From Stereum hirsutum FP-91666 SS1 (lineage: Eukaryota > Basidiomycota > Agaricomycetes > Russulales > Stereaceae), in NCBI RefSeq assembly GCF_000264905.1, contig NW_006763147.1:346272-410271 (forward strand): a DNA stretch of 64,000 nt, given 5' to 3'. The notes beneath the pieces were generated by a model that saw nothing but the letters and a program-made list of their open reading frames with translations, searched no databases and was not told the DNA's origin. Numbering within the stretch: position 1 is the first letter of the stretch; every line of letters starts with the position of its first letter. The translations under genes and the position numbers were made by a program. This document shows positions 12,518 to 23,088 of the stretch, piece after piece.

Positions 12518-14379
12518 CGGACGAGATGCGAGGTAGCATGCGTCATCGGAAGGGAGAAGGCTATAGAAGGACAGCGTTCTGATTCCAAGGGGAAGCGAGT
12601 AACACGAGGAGCAAGCCACGCAGATCTCCTCCGGGGCCGGCAGTAATCTAACAGTAAGAATAGACAGGGGCTTTCGCTGGGAACGAGAAGCGCGAATCTG
12701 GCTGGGTTGGAGTCCGGGCTCGGAAGAGGGCTGGGTATGGAAGACACTGCTCAGCTGCGGAGGCAACACCGCTCTTCTCGTCACAGAGGAACATAGAACA
12801 TATGCATATCGAGAGCCAGACTTGAGGTTGAAGATGAGACAGGGTGGATTGGATGAAAGGAGTTGGACTGACATCGTCGTTCGTCAGGAATAGGGTGATA
12901 GCTCGGTGATGTTGCTTCCTGCGTCATTCAAGGAACCAGAAGGAGCGACCGTGTGTGCGAACAAGAAGCCTTCAATCGCAACTTCACCAGCCCGGAACAC
13001 ATCCCTCGGCCATCTCGCCTTCTCGTCGCCCTCTCTTATCGCGCCGTAAGCAACAATACACGACCGTCATGGCCCTTCCATTCCTGGAACACAATGCGTT
13101 CGAGATTCGAATTCTGTTGGCTTGCAGCTCCGTCCATTCCTATTGTCAGCAGCCTACACTGTTCCCATCTAACGTTCCTCAGACGTCATTCTAGCAGAGA
13201 GATAAGAAGCCGACGCCGCATTACAGTAGTCAGTCACAAGTATAGCCAGCTGTGCAACGAAGTGACGAAGCAACAAAGCACAGCTCGTAACATCCACCCG
13301 GTGAGAGAAGGGGAGTCTGGATGATGGAACCTTGGAGACTAACACTCGTCACCGATAAGCTGCAAGCATAAGCGGTTCTGCAGCAGACCGAGGCACCATG
13401 CATATGCATGCGGTTCCGCTGACGATGGAGAGTTTGTGAGCATGGGAGTGTGGCGGTACGGTGCACAGTGTAATAGGGGAGCTCAGGGGAGCGTGAGCAG
13501 AGTCGGGGAAAGGCAGGAGCGGTTGGGTCAACTGGGGGACGGCGTCGAGGGAGAGGAACGAAAAATCTGGATCGGGGCGCCACAAAGTGAAAACATGGAC
13601 AAACAAGGCACCGCACCGGACCCGGAGCACATTCCGGTGCCACATCGTTTTCTCGACTCACCGCTTCAGACAGGATCACCGCTTTAGACTACCGTCGAGA
13701 GCTTGCCCACCTTTTGACGACTCTACCACGGGTCTCTCTACACTCGCTTCTACATACTTGTTGGAAGCTCTAACTATGCGACTCCGATGATCCGCCGCCC
13801 TCCTGACTTCGACAGCAACTCAACGCCGTCTTCTCAACGGTACTCTGACTTGACACTGACTTCTGTTCTGACTGTCGAAACGAACGTTCTTGGACGTCCA
13901 TCCGCATTGCTAGCTAGTGCTAGTCTAGCTTGAGGTCTCAGGCTGCTCATATTGTTGAGCTACCTGCCGTACTGGTCAATCCGCACCCGACTGCACGCCA
14001 TACAGACATCCGTCAGCTAGAACCCTGCGAAGACAATCTCAAGCCCGAGGTCGAGATCCGTAAACTTACCGTCACTCTGCTGAAGGTCTGGGTCGAGCTA
14101 CGTATGCACTTGGTTCAGCTTATCGACACACGATCTCTCCCAGATAGAGCTTATTGCTACCTGACCTTAGACTAACGGCGCTACGTCCATGCTCGTTTTT
14201 GGACACAGTCCACGGTATCTTGCGATTCGACGACAACCCCCGACTCTTGCTCAGGTGTAGAATCTGCTAGAAATACGGTGATTATTCAATAGGTGGGTCG
14301 GTTACTGTCCAGACAGTAAGTACGAGTCATGATATCATTTATAAGGAAATAGAGGATATAGTGTTATCGATGTCGAATG
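12518..14379. other. Gene-poor spacer
   Basis: Frames on both strands are short, overlapping and lack recognisable domains. A plus frame at 13930-14175 is open (about 80 codons) but has no ATG context or family match. Confidence 0.4.
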
Positions 14380-14680
14380 GTATAGCATATAACAATGAAT
14401 GCTCCGTCTCAACGCTCAATCCTAAGCGAGGTGGTACTCAGTCGGTCGGTTCTTAGCCTCCTATGATCATCTGGATCCCAGCTGAAGCTCTCAACTGTGC
14501 ATCTAATTTTCACTGTGCCAAACGGAATCATTCACCAGCACTCACCTCACCCTCTCTCAGACTCACACAGAGTCCGTCTGAGCCCTACATAATACCCCAA
14601 TGGACTGGCTCTTCTTTACTCTGTGAATCTCTTTGGCCTAGTCTCTCGGAATTTTCGAGCTCCCATTGAGATGAGCGATA
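14380..14680. repeat. Diverged dispersed repeat, copy A
   Basis: Shares an ordered series of words with 15285-15630: ATGAATGC, TCTCAACG, GAGGTGGTACT, CAGCACTC, CTCTTCTTTACTCTGTG/CACTTCTTTGCTCTGTG and TCTCGGAAT. This suggests two old tandem copies about 900 bp apart. A part copy follows at about 15695-15800. No coding function can be assigned. Confidence 0.5.
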
Positions 14681-15284
14681 CGTCCGCCACTCCGAAGCAA
14701 AAGATATTGTTTATTGTTTAGGCTCGCCGGAAGGGTCGACGGTGAAACAAAAGTCCTCGGGTGTCCGTAAGCGGTTCGTGCTGGATGGGGTCGCGGGCTG
14801 ATCGAGATACTTACACATATAGAGCTACATACATAGTCGATTCTCTACTGATATTTCGGCGCAGAATGAAAGGTTTCATTTACGAACTCGGATCTCCCGC
14901 CCCGGAAACGGGCCTTTCACTACAACACTTCAGCTTCATGCAACTTCCATACATACCGACAGAAAGGCCCCATGGTCATGGTCATTCTTCTTGATACGGC
15001 CTCACTCGTATGTGCTCATTGTCCTGCATTCTGCGTTCACATGGATTGTGCGTCCTCTGTTTGCATATCTGTTCTCTTTGCCTTCCTGTTTTACAGCATC
15101 CCACGCTTCGCATTCAGACTGGACATGATTCACAGTATCCTGTGGTTAATTCGACGACAATGCCTGTCTCCTAGTCGCCGAATGCGCTATAATGGCCCAT
15201 GGGTGAGTTGTCGTCTAGACCCTACTTGCCATGGTTTAATCGGAAAGAATAGGACAAACTGTCGTTGACGAAGCAGGTAAGTAT

Positions 15285-15630
15285 GTATATGAATGCCCCT
15301 TCTCAACGTTTGATGTATATGATAGCCGAGGTGGTACTGAGTCGTGACCCGGTCTTTTCAATCTCGTACGGACGACTGAGACCGCTCAGCACAATGATGA
15401 GCACCGAACAAGTCCAGCGTATCACTTCGACGTCCATCTATTCTTCTGCTCTAAACACACACACACACACGCACACACACACACACACTCTCTCTCAATC
15501 GGCCACCAGCACTCGCCCTTCTCAATCTCGTCTGGGCCCTAACGGAGTGACACTTCTTTGCTCTGTGCCTCTAAATCCTTTCCTGGACCCGATCTCTCGG
15601 AATCTTCGGGTCCCGTCGGTCGCTCTGGCT
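15285..15630. repeat. Diverged dispersed repeat, copy B
   Basis: Partner of 14380-14680, interrupted by an AC microsatellite at 15454-15489. A further pair, 14800-14950 and 17930-18075, shares a GATATNTCGGCGCAG word and then GAACGGGACTTTCA-like words. Similar sequence therefore lies on both sides of the transposon at 15836-17855, which probably inserted into this repeat family. Confidence 0.45.
15454..15489. repeat. (AC)n microsatellite
   Basis: Dinucleotide AC run with one G interruption, followed by a short CT run. Confidence 0.97.
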
Positions 15631-15849
15631 GCGAAAGGATTCGGACTCACACTTAAGTACGCCTTTTATTTCTCGGTCTCGCACAAACTCCGTCGCTGCC
15701 CTACGTAGTCATGGAGTCACTCTTCTTTTCTTGGTGCTGCATTCCCTAAGTTAGATTCAGACCCAGTCCCTCGCAATCTGAGTCTTCGAGTCAGTCGCAT
15801 CTGTATCTCGTATTCAAATATACGGTATATACTTACACTGCGGGAAGTA

Positions 15850-16035
15850 TCACCGGTAGAAAGTACCGGATCATCCTGTAGGTATGTTACAGGACAATCC
15901 TGTACAGAGTACCGGATAACTGCCGGATTTTCCTGTAGTGAAGTACCGGATTGTCCTGTATGTAGTACTGGATTCTCCGGTAACTTTTGTCACTTTTCAC
16001 TGGACAATCCTGTGAGATTGTACAGGGCAGTCCAG
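15850..16035. repeat. Left subterminal repeat array of the transposon
   Basis: At least six copies of an 16-18 bp word related to TACCGGATTNTCCTGTA, in alternating orientation. These are candidate transposase binding sites. Confidence 0.75.
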
Positions 16036-16289
16036 CACCCTTCACGATGGTTTCCGGTATTTTACACACATTGATTTGAGGCCAAAATAGTAAACAAGCG
16101 GGGAGAAACAGAACGACGGCCATGTATTGCTAGCAACTGTACGCTACGAAGTACATACACAGCTCAAAACACATGGACGCTGTACTGAATATAGCTTCAC
16201 AGCTCAGCGTTCTATCACTCGCAAAGAAAATGCTGTCAGATGCCACGCACAACGATGAACCTGCGACAATGGATGGCAAGGAGATAACA

Positions 16290-17385
16290 TGCCTACCTCA
16301 GTTGTGGTACTATTTCTCGTCCGCCGCTGAAAGCTCTGGAGCCGATGGCGAAGGGCAGTCCAGTTACGGCTGTCGGAAACAGGTCAGAGACCAGAGGGGT
16401 CGATTGGCTGGGTGAGAGTGGTATTTTAGAGGGTGAACTGTGTGAAGAACAAGTCTGTCAGTTACATGTATACTTCGAGAAGGAAAGAGTACAGGGGGAA
16501 TATGAGCATATCTAGTATGGTCTCGGAGATCCTGGGTTTCCGGGAGAGGTTGTATTAGGGAACCTTGGTATGCAAAGCAATAGGGCGCACCAGTGCCGCC
16601 ACATTTAGCATGATATCCGCAGTGAACAGTAGATGAACGAGGAAAGGATAGACGAGAGCAATACGACGTACATCAGCAATTCATCACTATCCTCAATACT
16701 AAACGACTCTATCCTCTCGTTTATACCCATATCCACCAGCCTATTCAGGTCGACCTCAACTGCCGCCACTAACGCAGTATCCAGCATCTCACCCCTCATC
16801 TTGCTCTGCACCCCCGCGAGCGACGCACCACCCGCTGCATCCACATGTCCTATGGTCAGAGCATTGAAAAGAAACTGAGCACGTACCTATCTGCTTCCTT
16901 TGGCTTCACTTCCGAACGGACTCTATGTGTAGAATGTGAGAGTTGACAGTGGTTTTCCAGAGAGAAAGCCGAACACTGGCAGCATAGTGTTCGACACAGT
17001 CCGAGCCATACCGGCCATGGCAGGGGAAAGAGATTTCGAAGGAAAACTAGCTCAGATGTACCCAGAACGTGTGTGTTGAAATCATGAATGACCATAGCGT
17101 GAACGAAATAGAGGGCCGAGCAGCATCGAGGTCGACGAGGCCGTTGGAAGAGGTTGGAAGGAAGTGATGAACCAAGCCAAAACACGGAACAACAAACGCG
17201 TCATCGTAGCGGCAATTTCCGAACAGCGCTCGCCACCCCGTGCGAGGCGATGTGGCGCCTTCCTTTGCAGCAATCTGTGAACTGCACATATTCTCTGCGA
17301 CTTTGTGCGACCATTCGAGCACATCAAACTTTCTTCTTATGAGCTTCTCAGTGGCTGGTAGCTCTATATGATAGTATGGAACCAC
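16290..17385 (-). CDS. Unrecognised multi-exon coding remnant inside the transposon
   Basis: Three good-quality minus-strand coding blocks lie in order. 17385-17047 begins MVPYYHIELPATEKLIRRKF. 16850-16660 contains DAAGGASLAGVQSKMRGEML and ends SIEDSDELL before a possible GTACGT donor. A block after a CAG acceptor near 16440 reads SPSKIPLSPSQSTPLVSD, then LFPTAVTGLPFAIGSRAF, and ends before GTAGGC. No family is recognised and none resembles a transposase. It may be a captured host gene, a decayed transposon gene or an unrelated gene. Joins between blocks are unproven. Confidence 0.3.
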
Positions 17386-17574
17386 ATGGAGCAGTAGTGT
17401 CTTCCAAATAAGTACTTGAGAATTGCTGGACTCGGAATACTAGCAAAGTATATATCATCCGCTAACGGCCTTGTGGATGACTCTTACAAATTAACACCCA
17501 TGGAGACAAGAGTTAGGCTGATTTAATACACGCTAATTGACTCACATAATATAACTGTGCCCTCATGGTAGCAG

Positions 17575-17840
17575 GAATCCAGTGTTTACTACAGGAGTAC
17601 TGGATTTTCCGGTGATCTCGCTACAAATGGCAGCAGTGATTGGAATCGGTGCTGGTACATGAGGAAAGGTAGAATTGGTCGCAACAATACTCTTTACATT
17701 GATTCATCATGGGTACGAGGCATTTCTCAGGTAGAACATGAAATACAGGAAAATCCGGTACTTTTGGGCGGTGACACTTATACAGGACAATCCGGTACTT
17801 TGCGGGCCACCACTGGATTTCCCTGTACTTGGTACAGGAT
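17575..17840. repeat. Right subterminal repeat array of the transposon
   Basis: Copies include ACAGGAAAATCCGGTAC, ACAGGACAATCCGGTAC, GTACTGGATTTTCCGGT and CCACTGGATTTCCCTGTAC. They match the left array in mostly opposite orientation. Confidence 0.75.
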
Positions 17841-17859
17841 TTACTTCCCGCAGTGCTTA

Positions 17860-19837
17860 CGTTGCTCTGGCTGCTAGATAAGTAATTACAGTATATTGTG
17901 TGTGCTCGCAGAAAGCGCCTCGAGGCGCGAGCTGATGCACACTTACATAGCTTATTGCCTCGGTGTGGGTTTCTATTGATATATCGGCGCAGGAGGGACG
18001 TCTCCTTCATGGATGGTTCTCATACCTGGACCACGAGAACGGGACTTTCAGTATGTACTTCGCCTTTCAACTTCCGTTCGGATTCTTGATCACTAATAAC
18101 TACATGTACACAGGACTTGAGCTTGAATCCTGAGCGAAGGGCAAGGAACGGGAATCGGCGTTTTCGTCAATAGCCTTCAAAGGAGTCGCTGAGGCTTACA
18201 TTGCGGTATGCGTAGGGACTGAGCATACCCGGCCTTTGATTGATGTATACTTAGATAGAAAGGTGTGAATACTTCATCTCCGTGCTCGTTCGTTTAACTT
18301 GATAATATAGGTCTGTTTAGCGAAAGCTCTGGGTATGTATCAAGCTACATAGTCCACCTACCAGTGCTCTTTACTTGTCTTTCCCGTCGTCCTCGTACTC
18401 TGTCCCAAGACTCCAGGAGCTAGAACTTTAGTTCATATGACGAACGAACACCGTCAATCACTTTTCCCCCGCTCGTATGTACTATACCCCACTCCAGGCT
18501 TGTCTAAACGCCTGGTCCTGCTTGCGCCCTCGACGATATCCCTCCCGTAAGGCTTTGACTATGATATCTCAGGCATTGCAAGAGGTTGCATCTACTTATC
18601 TGGAGCTCGTATTCCCCGACTTTCATCGATCTAAGTATCCGTGGAGGGTCCAGACGTTGGTGATGTCGCACAATCTATCTACACCGGGAGATTTGTGTTT
18701 CGGCTTCACGCCGGCTGATACCCATGTTATCGTACAGACATAGCCTGTCTTCAGGAAAGGCTATTATCGCACGGCTCATACAAACTTAAAGCCTGGGGCT
18801 TTCCGAGGACTGTCTGCGCTCCTTACTAATTGGAGTGGACGGATCCGAAACCTTTCCACTGGATTCTCTGCCCGCGACATAGCTTGAGTTTGGTGGGATT
18901 TTCTCCGTATTTGTCGAGTGAAAATGCTCGTGAGCAGTCATTTTATGTGTAGATTGTGGGCTGTACCTAGTTCATCCGACTGGGAACATGAATCAGAATG
19001 TTGACTCCGTAGGCTTCGTGATATGTACCGTTGTGACCGATGGGCGATAACTGAGTATATAATACAGAGAATGAGGCTGAACAAACTATAAATTGTGAGA
19101 AAGAGCATGGGAAGAAGATGAAGGTAAGAGGCGGGCCCCGACATTTACGCAATTGACCCTTTTGCTTCAGTTCTAGCAGCGCTGACAGGGAACATAAATA
19201 TTCACGGGCTATATCATTGGGTCACGTCAATACGGCGAACACTTCGTATGCTGTCTATTTTACCTCACACTTCCGGGCCTACCATTCCCCATTCGCACTA
19301 CAGTCTCTGAATTCTCTTAAAGTGCTGACTTTCGCGCCCTGTAGGCTGTATCCAATCAGTTCGCACAGGCTTATGAAGTTGAGGTTGCAGCGGGGTCGAC
19401 CATACCGTATCGCGTCTTCAGGTGAGGTACCACCTATCCCTGTGGATTCAGAATCGACGAAATATTTCATTCACTGTGCGTGTGGCGCTAGATCCGATGG
19501 TCTGTTGTGGCTCCAATTGTCCCCGGAGGCCATAGCAAGGTAACGGGTCTTAAGTAGTGAGTCGAAGGTGTTATCGGCTTGGTACCATGTGCACTTTGCG
19601 CCTCCAAAATTGGCAGTATGGCTTGACGGAAGTCATCTTTTGAGCTATGCGTTCCGATTTCAATTTGCGCCACAGACTCCCACGCCACCCGGCGCCACCG
19701 TGTCAGGATTTTTGTTGACTCGTTGTTTGGCGCGTCGCGCCTCAACTTGCTTTGACCTCGGCTAACGCTCTTGCTCTCAACCACCATCTCGCATCAAACT
19801 AGATCTCACAAACCATTTCACAACTACTCACTGCCCA
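17860..19837. other. Gene-poor spacer
   Basis: Begins with the partner of the 14.8-14.95 kb repeat. A plus frame at 18477-18743 reads MYYTPLQACLNAWS and ends ADTHVIVQT. It looks slightly gene-like but has no recognised family. The last few hundred bases should hold the promoter of the F-box gene at 19838. No RNA gene seen. Confidence 0.4.
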
Positions 19838-22237
19838 ATGTCTGAAAGCAAAACTCGTTCGACGAGGTCGCCTCGTCTAGATCCGGACCCGGACACGAAC
19901 AGCAACATTGGCACATCTACTTGTGCCAGTCCGAGTAGCCCGAACATGAACCGTAGCACAGATGTTGAGGCCGTTTACGCATTGAATACTCCTAATCGGA
20001 GAAAGAGAGGTCGTTCAACTTCTGGTGCGTTTCGTTTCCGTGCTCAATCTCATCGATAACCGAACATACTAATACCATAACTTTCCTCTCCAGGAGAACG
20101 TCCTCACAAATATCATAAACCTGCCTCAGCTTCAGACGAAAACAGCGATACCGGAGTATCCACTGTCGTCGGACCTAGTACCCCGAAATCGAAGTCTAGC
20201 ACTGCCCTTGAAGACGTCCATGAAGCGAATAGTCGTGTGAGAAGGGAAACACGACGTTCAACTTTTGGTGCGTTTCGTCTCCGTATAGGATCTCATTGAT
20301 GACCAAAGACACTAATACCATAACTTTCCTTTCCAGGAGAATGTCCTGACGACTCTCGTAGACCTGCCTCAGCTCCAAACAACGACGCCAGCACATCCAC
20401 TGTTGCCGGTTCCAGGACCCGGCGGGACTTGGACCCCAGCGCTGGTCATTTCGATGCAGTCTATGAAGCGAATATTCGTTTGGGAAGGAAAAGAAACCGA
20501 TCACCTTCTGGTGCGTCTCGTCTCCGTACCAGATCTCATTTGACAACCGAACATACTAATACCATAACTTTCCTCTCCAGGAGAACGTCCTCAGAACTGG
20601 CCTAAACCTGCGCCAGCTCCAGATGTAAATAGCGATATCGGACCATCCACTGTCACCAATCCCGGTACCCCGAAATCGAAGACCAGCTCTACTTTTGATG
20701 TAGTCTCCGAATCGAATATTCGTTCAACTTCTGGTGTGTTTCGTCTCCGTATGAAATCTCATTTATGACCGAATATACTAATGCCATGACTTTCCTCTCC
20801 AGGAGAACTTCATGTTGAGCACCGTGGGATCAATAGGCCTACAACAGATACAACCGCGGCCAGCGTTCATGAAGAAAACGACGATGAAGGAGACATACAA
20901 GCTTCAGATGTTGCGAACGCCAATCTGTCGACTGCACCCGCCGACATAGTTTATGAGGTAAGCTCTTCGACCATCTCTTGATCACGGCGGCTTACATATA
21001 TCGCATCGACATTCGGCCAATATGATAGATCTGCGGGTGGGGGACGCCAGGAGAGATGTTGAGCCTTGCTCGCACCTGTAAACGCGTGCGCGACATCCTC
21101 ATGTCGCGTTCGAGTGTGACTATTTGGAAAAATGCGAGGCAACAAGTATCGCCTCCTATCCCAGATCCGCCTGCCTGTGTCTCTGAGCCCTTGTGGGCGT
21201 CTCTGGCCTACGATGAAATCTGTTCTGTGAGCTCCATTTCGCCGTTTGATGATAGTGATCTTTGCCGCTGACTGCTTTTGTCCTACAAGAACTGTGGCCG
21301 AACAACCCGTGAAAATCCTTGCTGGGCATTTTTATCACGCTTATGTGCAAAGTGCCGGCGCACATGGTTAGTCTGGACCCTCTCACATTCCTAGAGACAT
21401 GCTCATCTCTGCACTCCTTCATGATTTAGCCTCATCGCTCAGGAAGATTATGGGACGAATAAAAGTAACACTGAGAATATTGTATGGGATTTAATCGTAC
21501 ACAGTCGCCAGATATCGGCTTCTAGGACCAGTGCGCTCTAATTGCTGTTGTAGTCTCGCTCATAACTGAAGATATATTCCTCCTTTGATAGTAATGTGTG
21601 TTAGAGACCAAGACTTGTACCAGCCCAAAGAGCTAGACAAGACTACCGCCCTCCTCTTCCAATACACACAAGATGTCATGACGAGGAGGAGAGGATCGAA
21701 CGGTGCCTTAGAGCGGTTTATCAGCGAGAGGCAAAAGGCCGTTGAGCTCATGAATGAAGTAAGTCCTCCTATAATTGTTTTGCCCTTCTAGTCATTACGC
21801 AGGTCGAAGTGCTAATCTTTGATTTGTGTGAAGATGGATGATCGCATGAGAAAGTGGTTTATGCAATTTTACGAGCTTCGGTATGCCAGACTCAAAACGT
21901 CAGTATCCTTTCAGATGTCATAGTGCTAGTCTCTTTGTGACACGTCCTTTTGGGCAGCATACAATCTCACTTTGAAGGCGAAGGCTTCCACTCTTGGGAG
22001 TTCCTTACCGATGAATTTCAAGACATCGAATGTGTGAGATCAGTAGAGCCTCTAACGGATGAAGGTACGCGGCTTCTGAACCTACGCTTCGTCATCGCAC
22101 AAACAGTAATAACCCGACTTTTTCCAGAGTGGTACAGTATTCGGCCGAAGCTTAGCTTTCACCTGATCAACGCTCGGTACCAGCGAGAAGCGGCTCAAGC
22201 TCAGGCCCTGAAAAAGGCCGGGGCCAAAACCCGATAG
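19838..22237 (+). CDS. F-box protein gene 3: tandem N-terminal exons, shortened C-terminus
   Basis: Paralogue of the genes at 1-2547 and 2814-5586. ATG at 19838 (MSESKTRSTRSPRLDP). Exons 2, 3 and 4 (20094-20267, 20337-20510, 20581-20733) and the start of exon 5 (20803) all open with a GE(R/C/L) word and are Ser/Pro-rich. They are separated by near-identical 69-70 nt introns. Exon 5 ends ADIVYE, and the F-box continues after an intron (ICGWGTPGEMLSLARTCKRV, then VTIWKNARQQ, from 21029). Next comes NCGRTTRENPCW...LCAKCRRT (about 21290-21365), then middle-region exons. The last exon has EWYSIRPKLSFHLINAR and stops at KKAGAKTR (22237). The two paralogues continue for well over 200 more residues including FVC(L/T)NC...KAHTW, all absent here. 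It could still act as an SCF adaptor, or be a decaying copy. Confidence 0.75.
20025..20802 (+). repeat. Tandem exon-intron repeat within the F-box gene
   Basis: Units of intron plus following exon recur at a period of 222-244 bp. Introns 20025-20093, 20268-20336, 20511-20580 and 20734-20802 share GTGCGTTTCGTCTCCGT-like 5' ends, a GAACATACTAATACCAT-like branch region and an ACTTTCCTCTCCAG-like 3' end. All are phase 1, so each exon can be gained or lost without changing frame. Confidence 0.9.
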
Positions 22238-22256
22238 AGCATATCATGGAGATGTA

Positions 22257-22502
22257 CTGAAGCAATTTGTATGGGAGCAACGACGAGGTCAAGCGTTACG
22301 GTCCGGAGAATAGCAACGGCCTCTGGATGGTGCGTTACGATTGCAACCACAGGTGGTGTGGCGCCGTAGGCGCCCCAAAAAATCATTAAATAACGCCTTT
22401 TTCGTAGCAACGGAGCCCTTGTTATGCGTCACGTAACGCTGTTCTGGCAACGGAACGGAGGGCGCGTTACGCGTTACGTTGCTCCCATACAAATCGCCTC
22501 AG
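22257..22502. mobile_element. 246-bp MITE with TA target duplication
   Basis: Inverted termini begin CTGA(A/G)GC(A/G)ATTTGTATGGG and continue GAGCAACG, about 26 bp with two mismatches. Flanks are TA (22255-22256 and 22503-22504). TA duplication and length fit a Tc1/mariner-type miniature element. The interior has GTTACG/CGTAAC words in both orientations and no open frame. It starts 19 bp past the stop of the F-box gene, so it probably lies in that gene's 3' untranslated region. Confidence 0.85.
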
Positions 22503-22504
22503 TA

Positions 22505-23088
22505 TGTTTTACGTGCTAGTCATCTATCATGTCGTCTTATTGATTATAGGGCCATAGGCACGAACAATCATGGAAGAGCCGGTTCAAAGGAAGGATTTCG
22601 TGTTATGTTCAACCTCGCGCCAGCAGCTAGTGCTGGGATAAGCACCTCTTGAACTGGTCGATTGTAAAGCTGGTTCAGGTGTTTCATATGGACAATCTCC
22701 CTATACGACCCGCCCTAGCCCACCCTAGTAGATTTTGCTTCCGTCGATCTATTCTTTTCATACTACGCTCATATTGTTATCTACTGTGTCTGTGTACAGT
22801 GTTGTTTTTAAGGTTTCTTCTGGAGAAAAATACGGTGCTGCACACTGTGGCACTGCTTTCGACGAGTCGTTTGATTCGGTGACTCGGTCGCGTCAACCTT
22901 GAGAGAGCCCGTGCATGCTTTCATTGATCAAAGCCCGTTTGTTCAAGACTTTGAAATATAAGTAGACAAAATACTGGGTGCTAGATTTCTCGGAGTACTC
23001 TACGTATTTACCTGCGCGTATGCTGAGAAAAGTCAGGAAAAGTCAAGGGCTCCTAGACGAACGCCTAAATAAAAATGTACTAAATAAA
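22505..23088. other. Spacer before the kinase remnant
   Basis: AT-richer DNA without a gene. No remains of the missing F-box C-terminus or of an N-terminal kinase lobe are recognisable. Confidence 0.4.

Larger units (their letters stand above)
15836..17855. mobile_element. 2.02-kb DNA transposon, CACTG termini, probably CMC superfamily
   Basis: Both ends read CACTGCGGGAAGTA as a perfect 14-bp inverted repeat (15836-15849 and 17842-17855). The element is flanked by a 4-bp direct repeat CTTA (15832-15835 and 17856-17859), a candidate target duplication. Both subterminal zones carry many copies, in both orientations, of a near-palindrome TACCGGATTNTCCTGTA. CAC termini, subterminal repeats and short target duplications are features of the CACTA/Mirage/Chapaev group; a 4-bp duplication fits Chapaev best. 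No transposase domain is recognisable, so it is probably non-autonomous. The interior holds spliced-looking coding sequence on the minus strand, perhaps captured host DNA. Boundaries are seen directly; the superfamily is inference. Confidence 0.75.

Noticed and set aside
13930..14175. Open frame of about 80 codons in the plus strand
   Set aside because: No ATG at its start, no splice partner and no recognisable domain. It lies among decayed repeats.
20025..20802. Evenly spaced repeats of about 240 bp considered as a CRISPR-like array
   Set aside because: The repeats are introns and exons of a eukaryotic gene with GT...AG borders and open exons; CRISPR arrays are not expected in a fungal nuclear genome.
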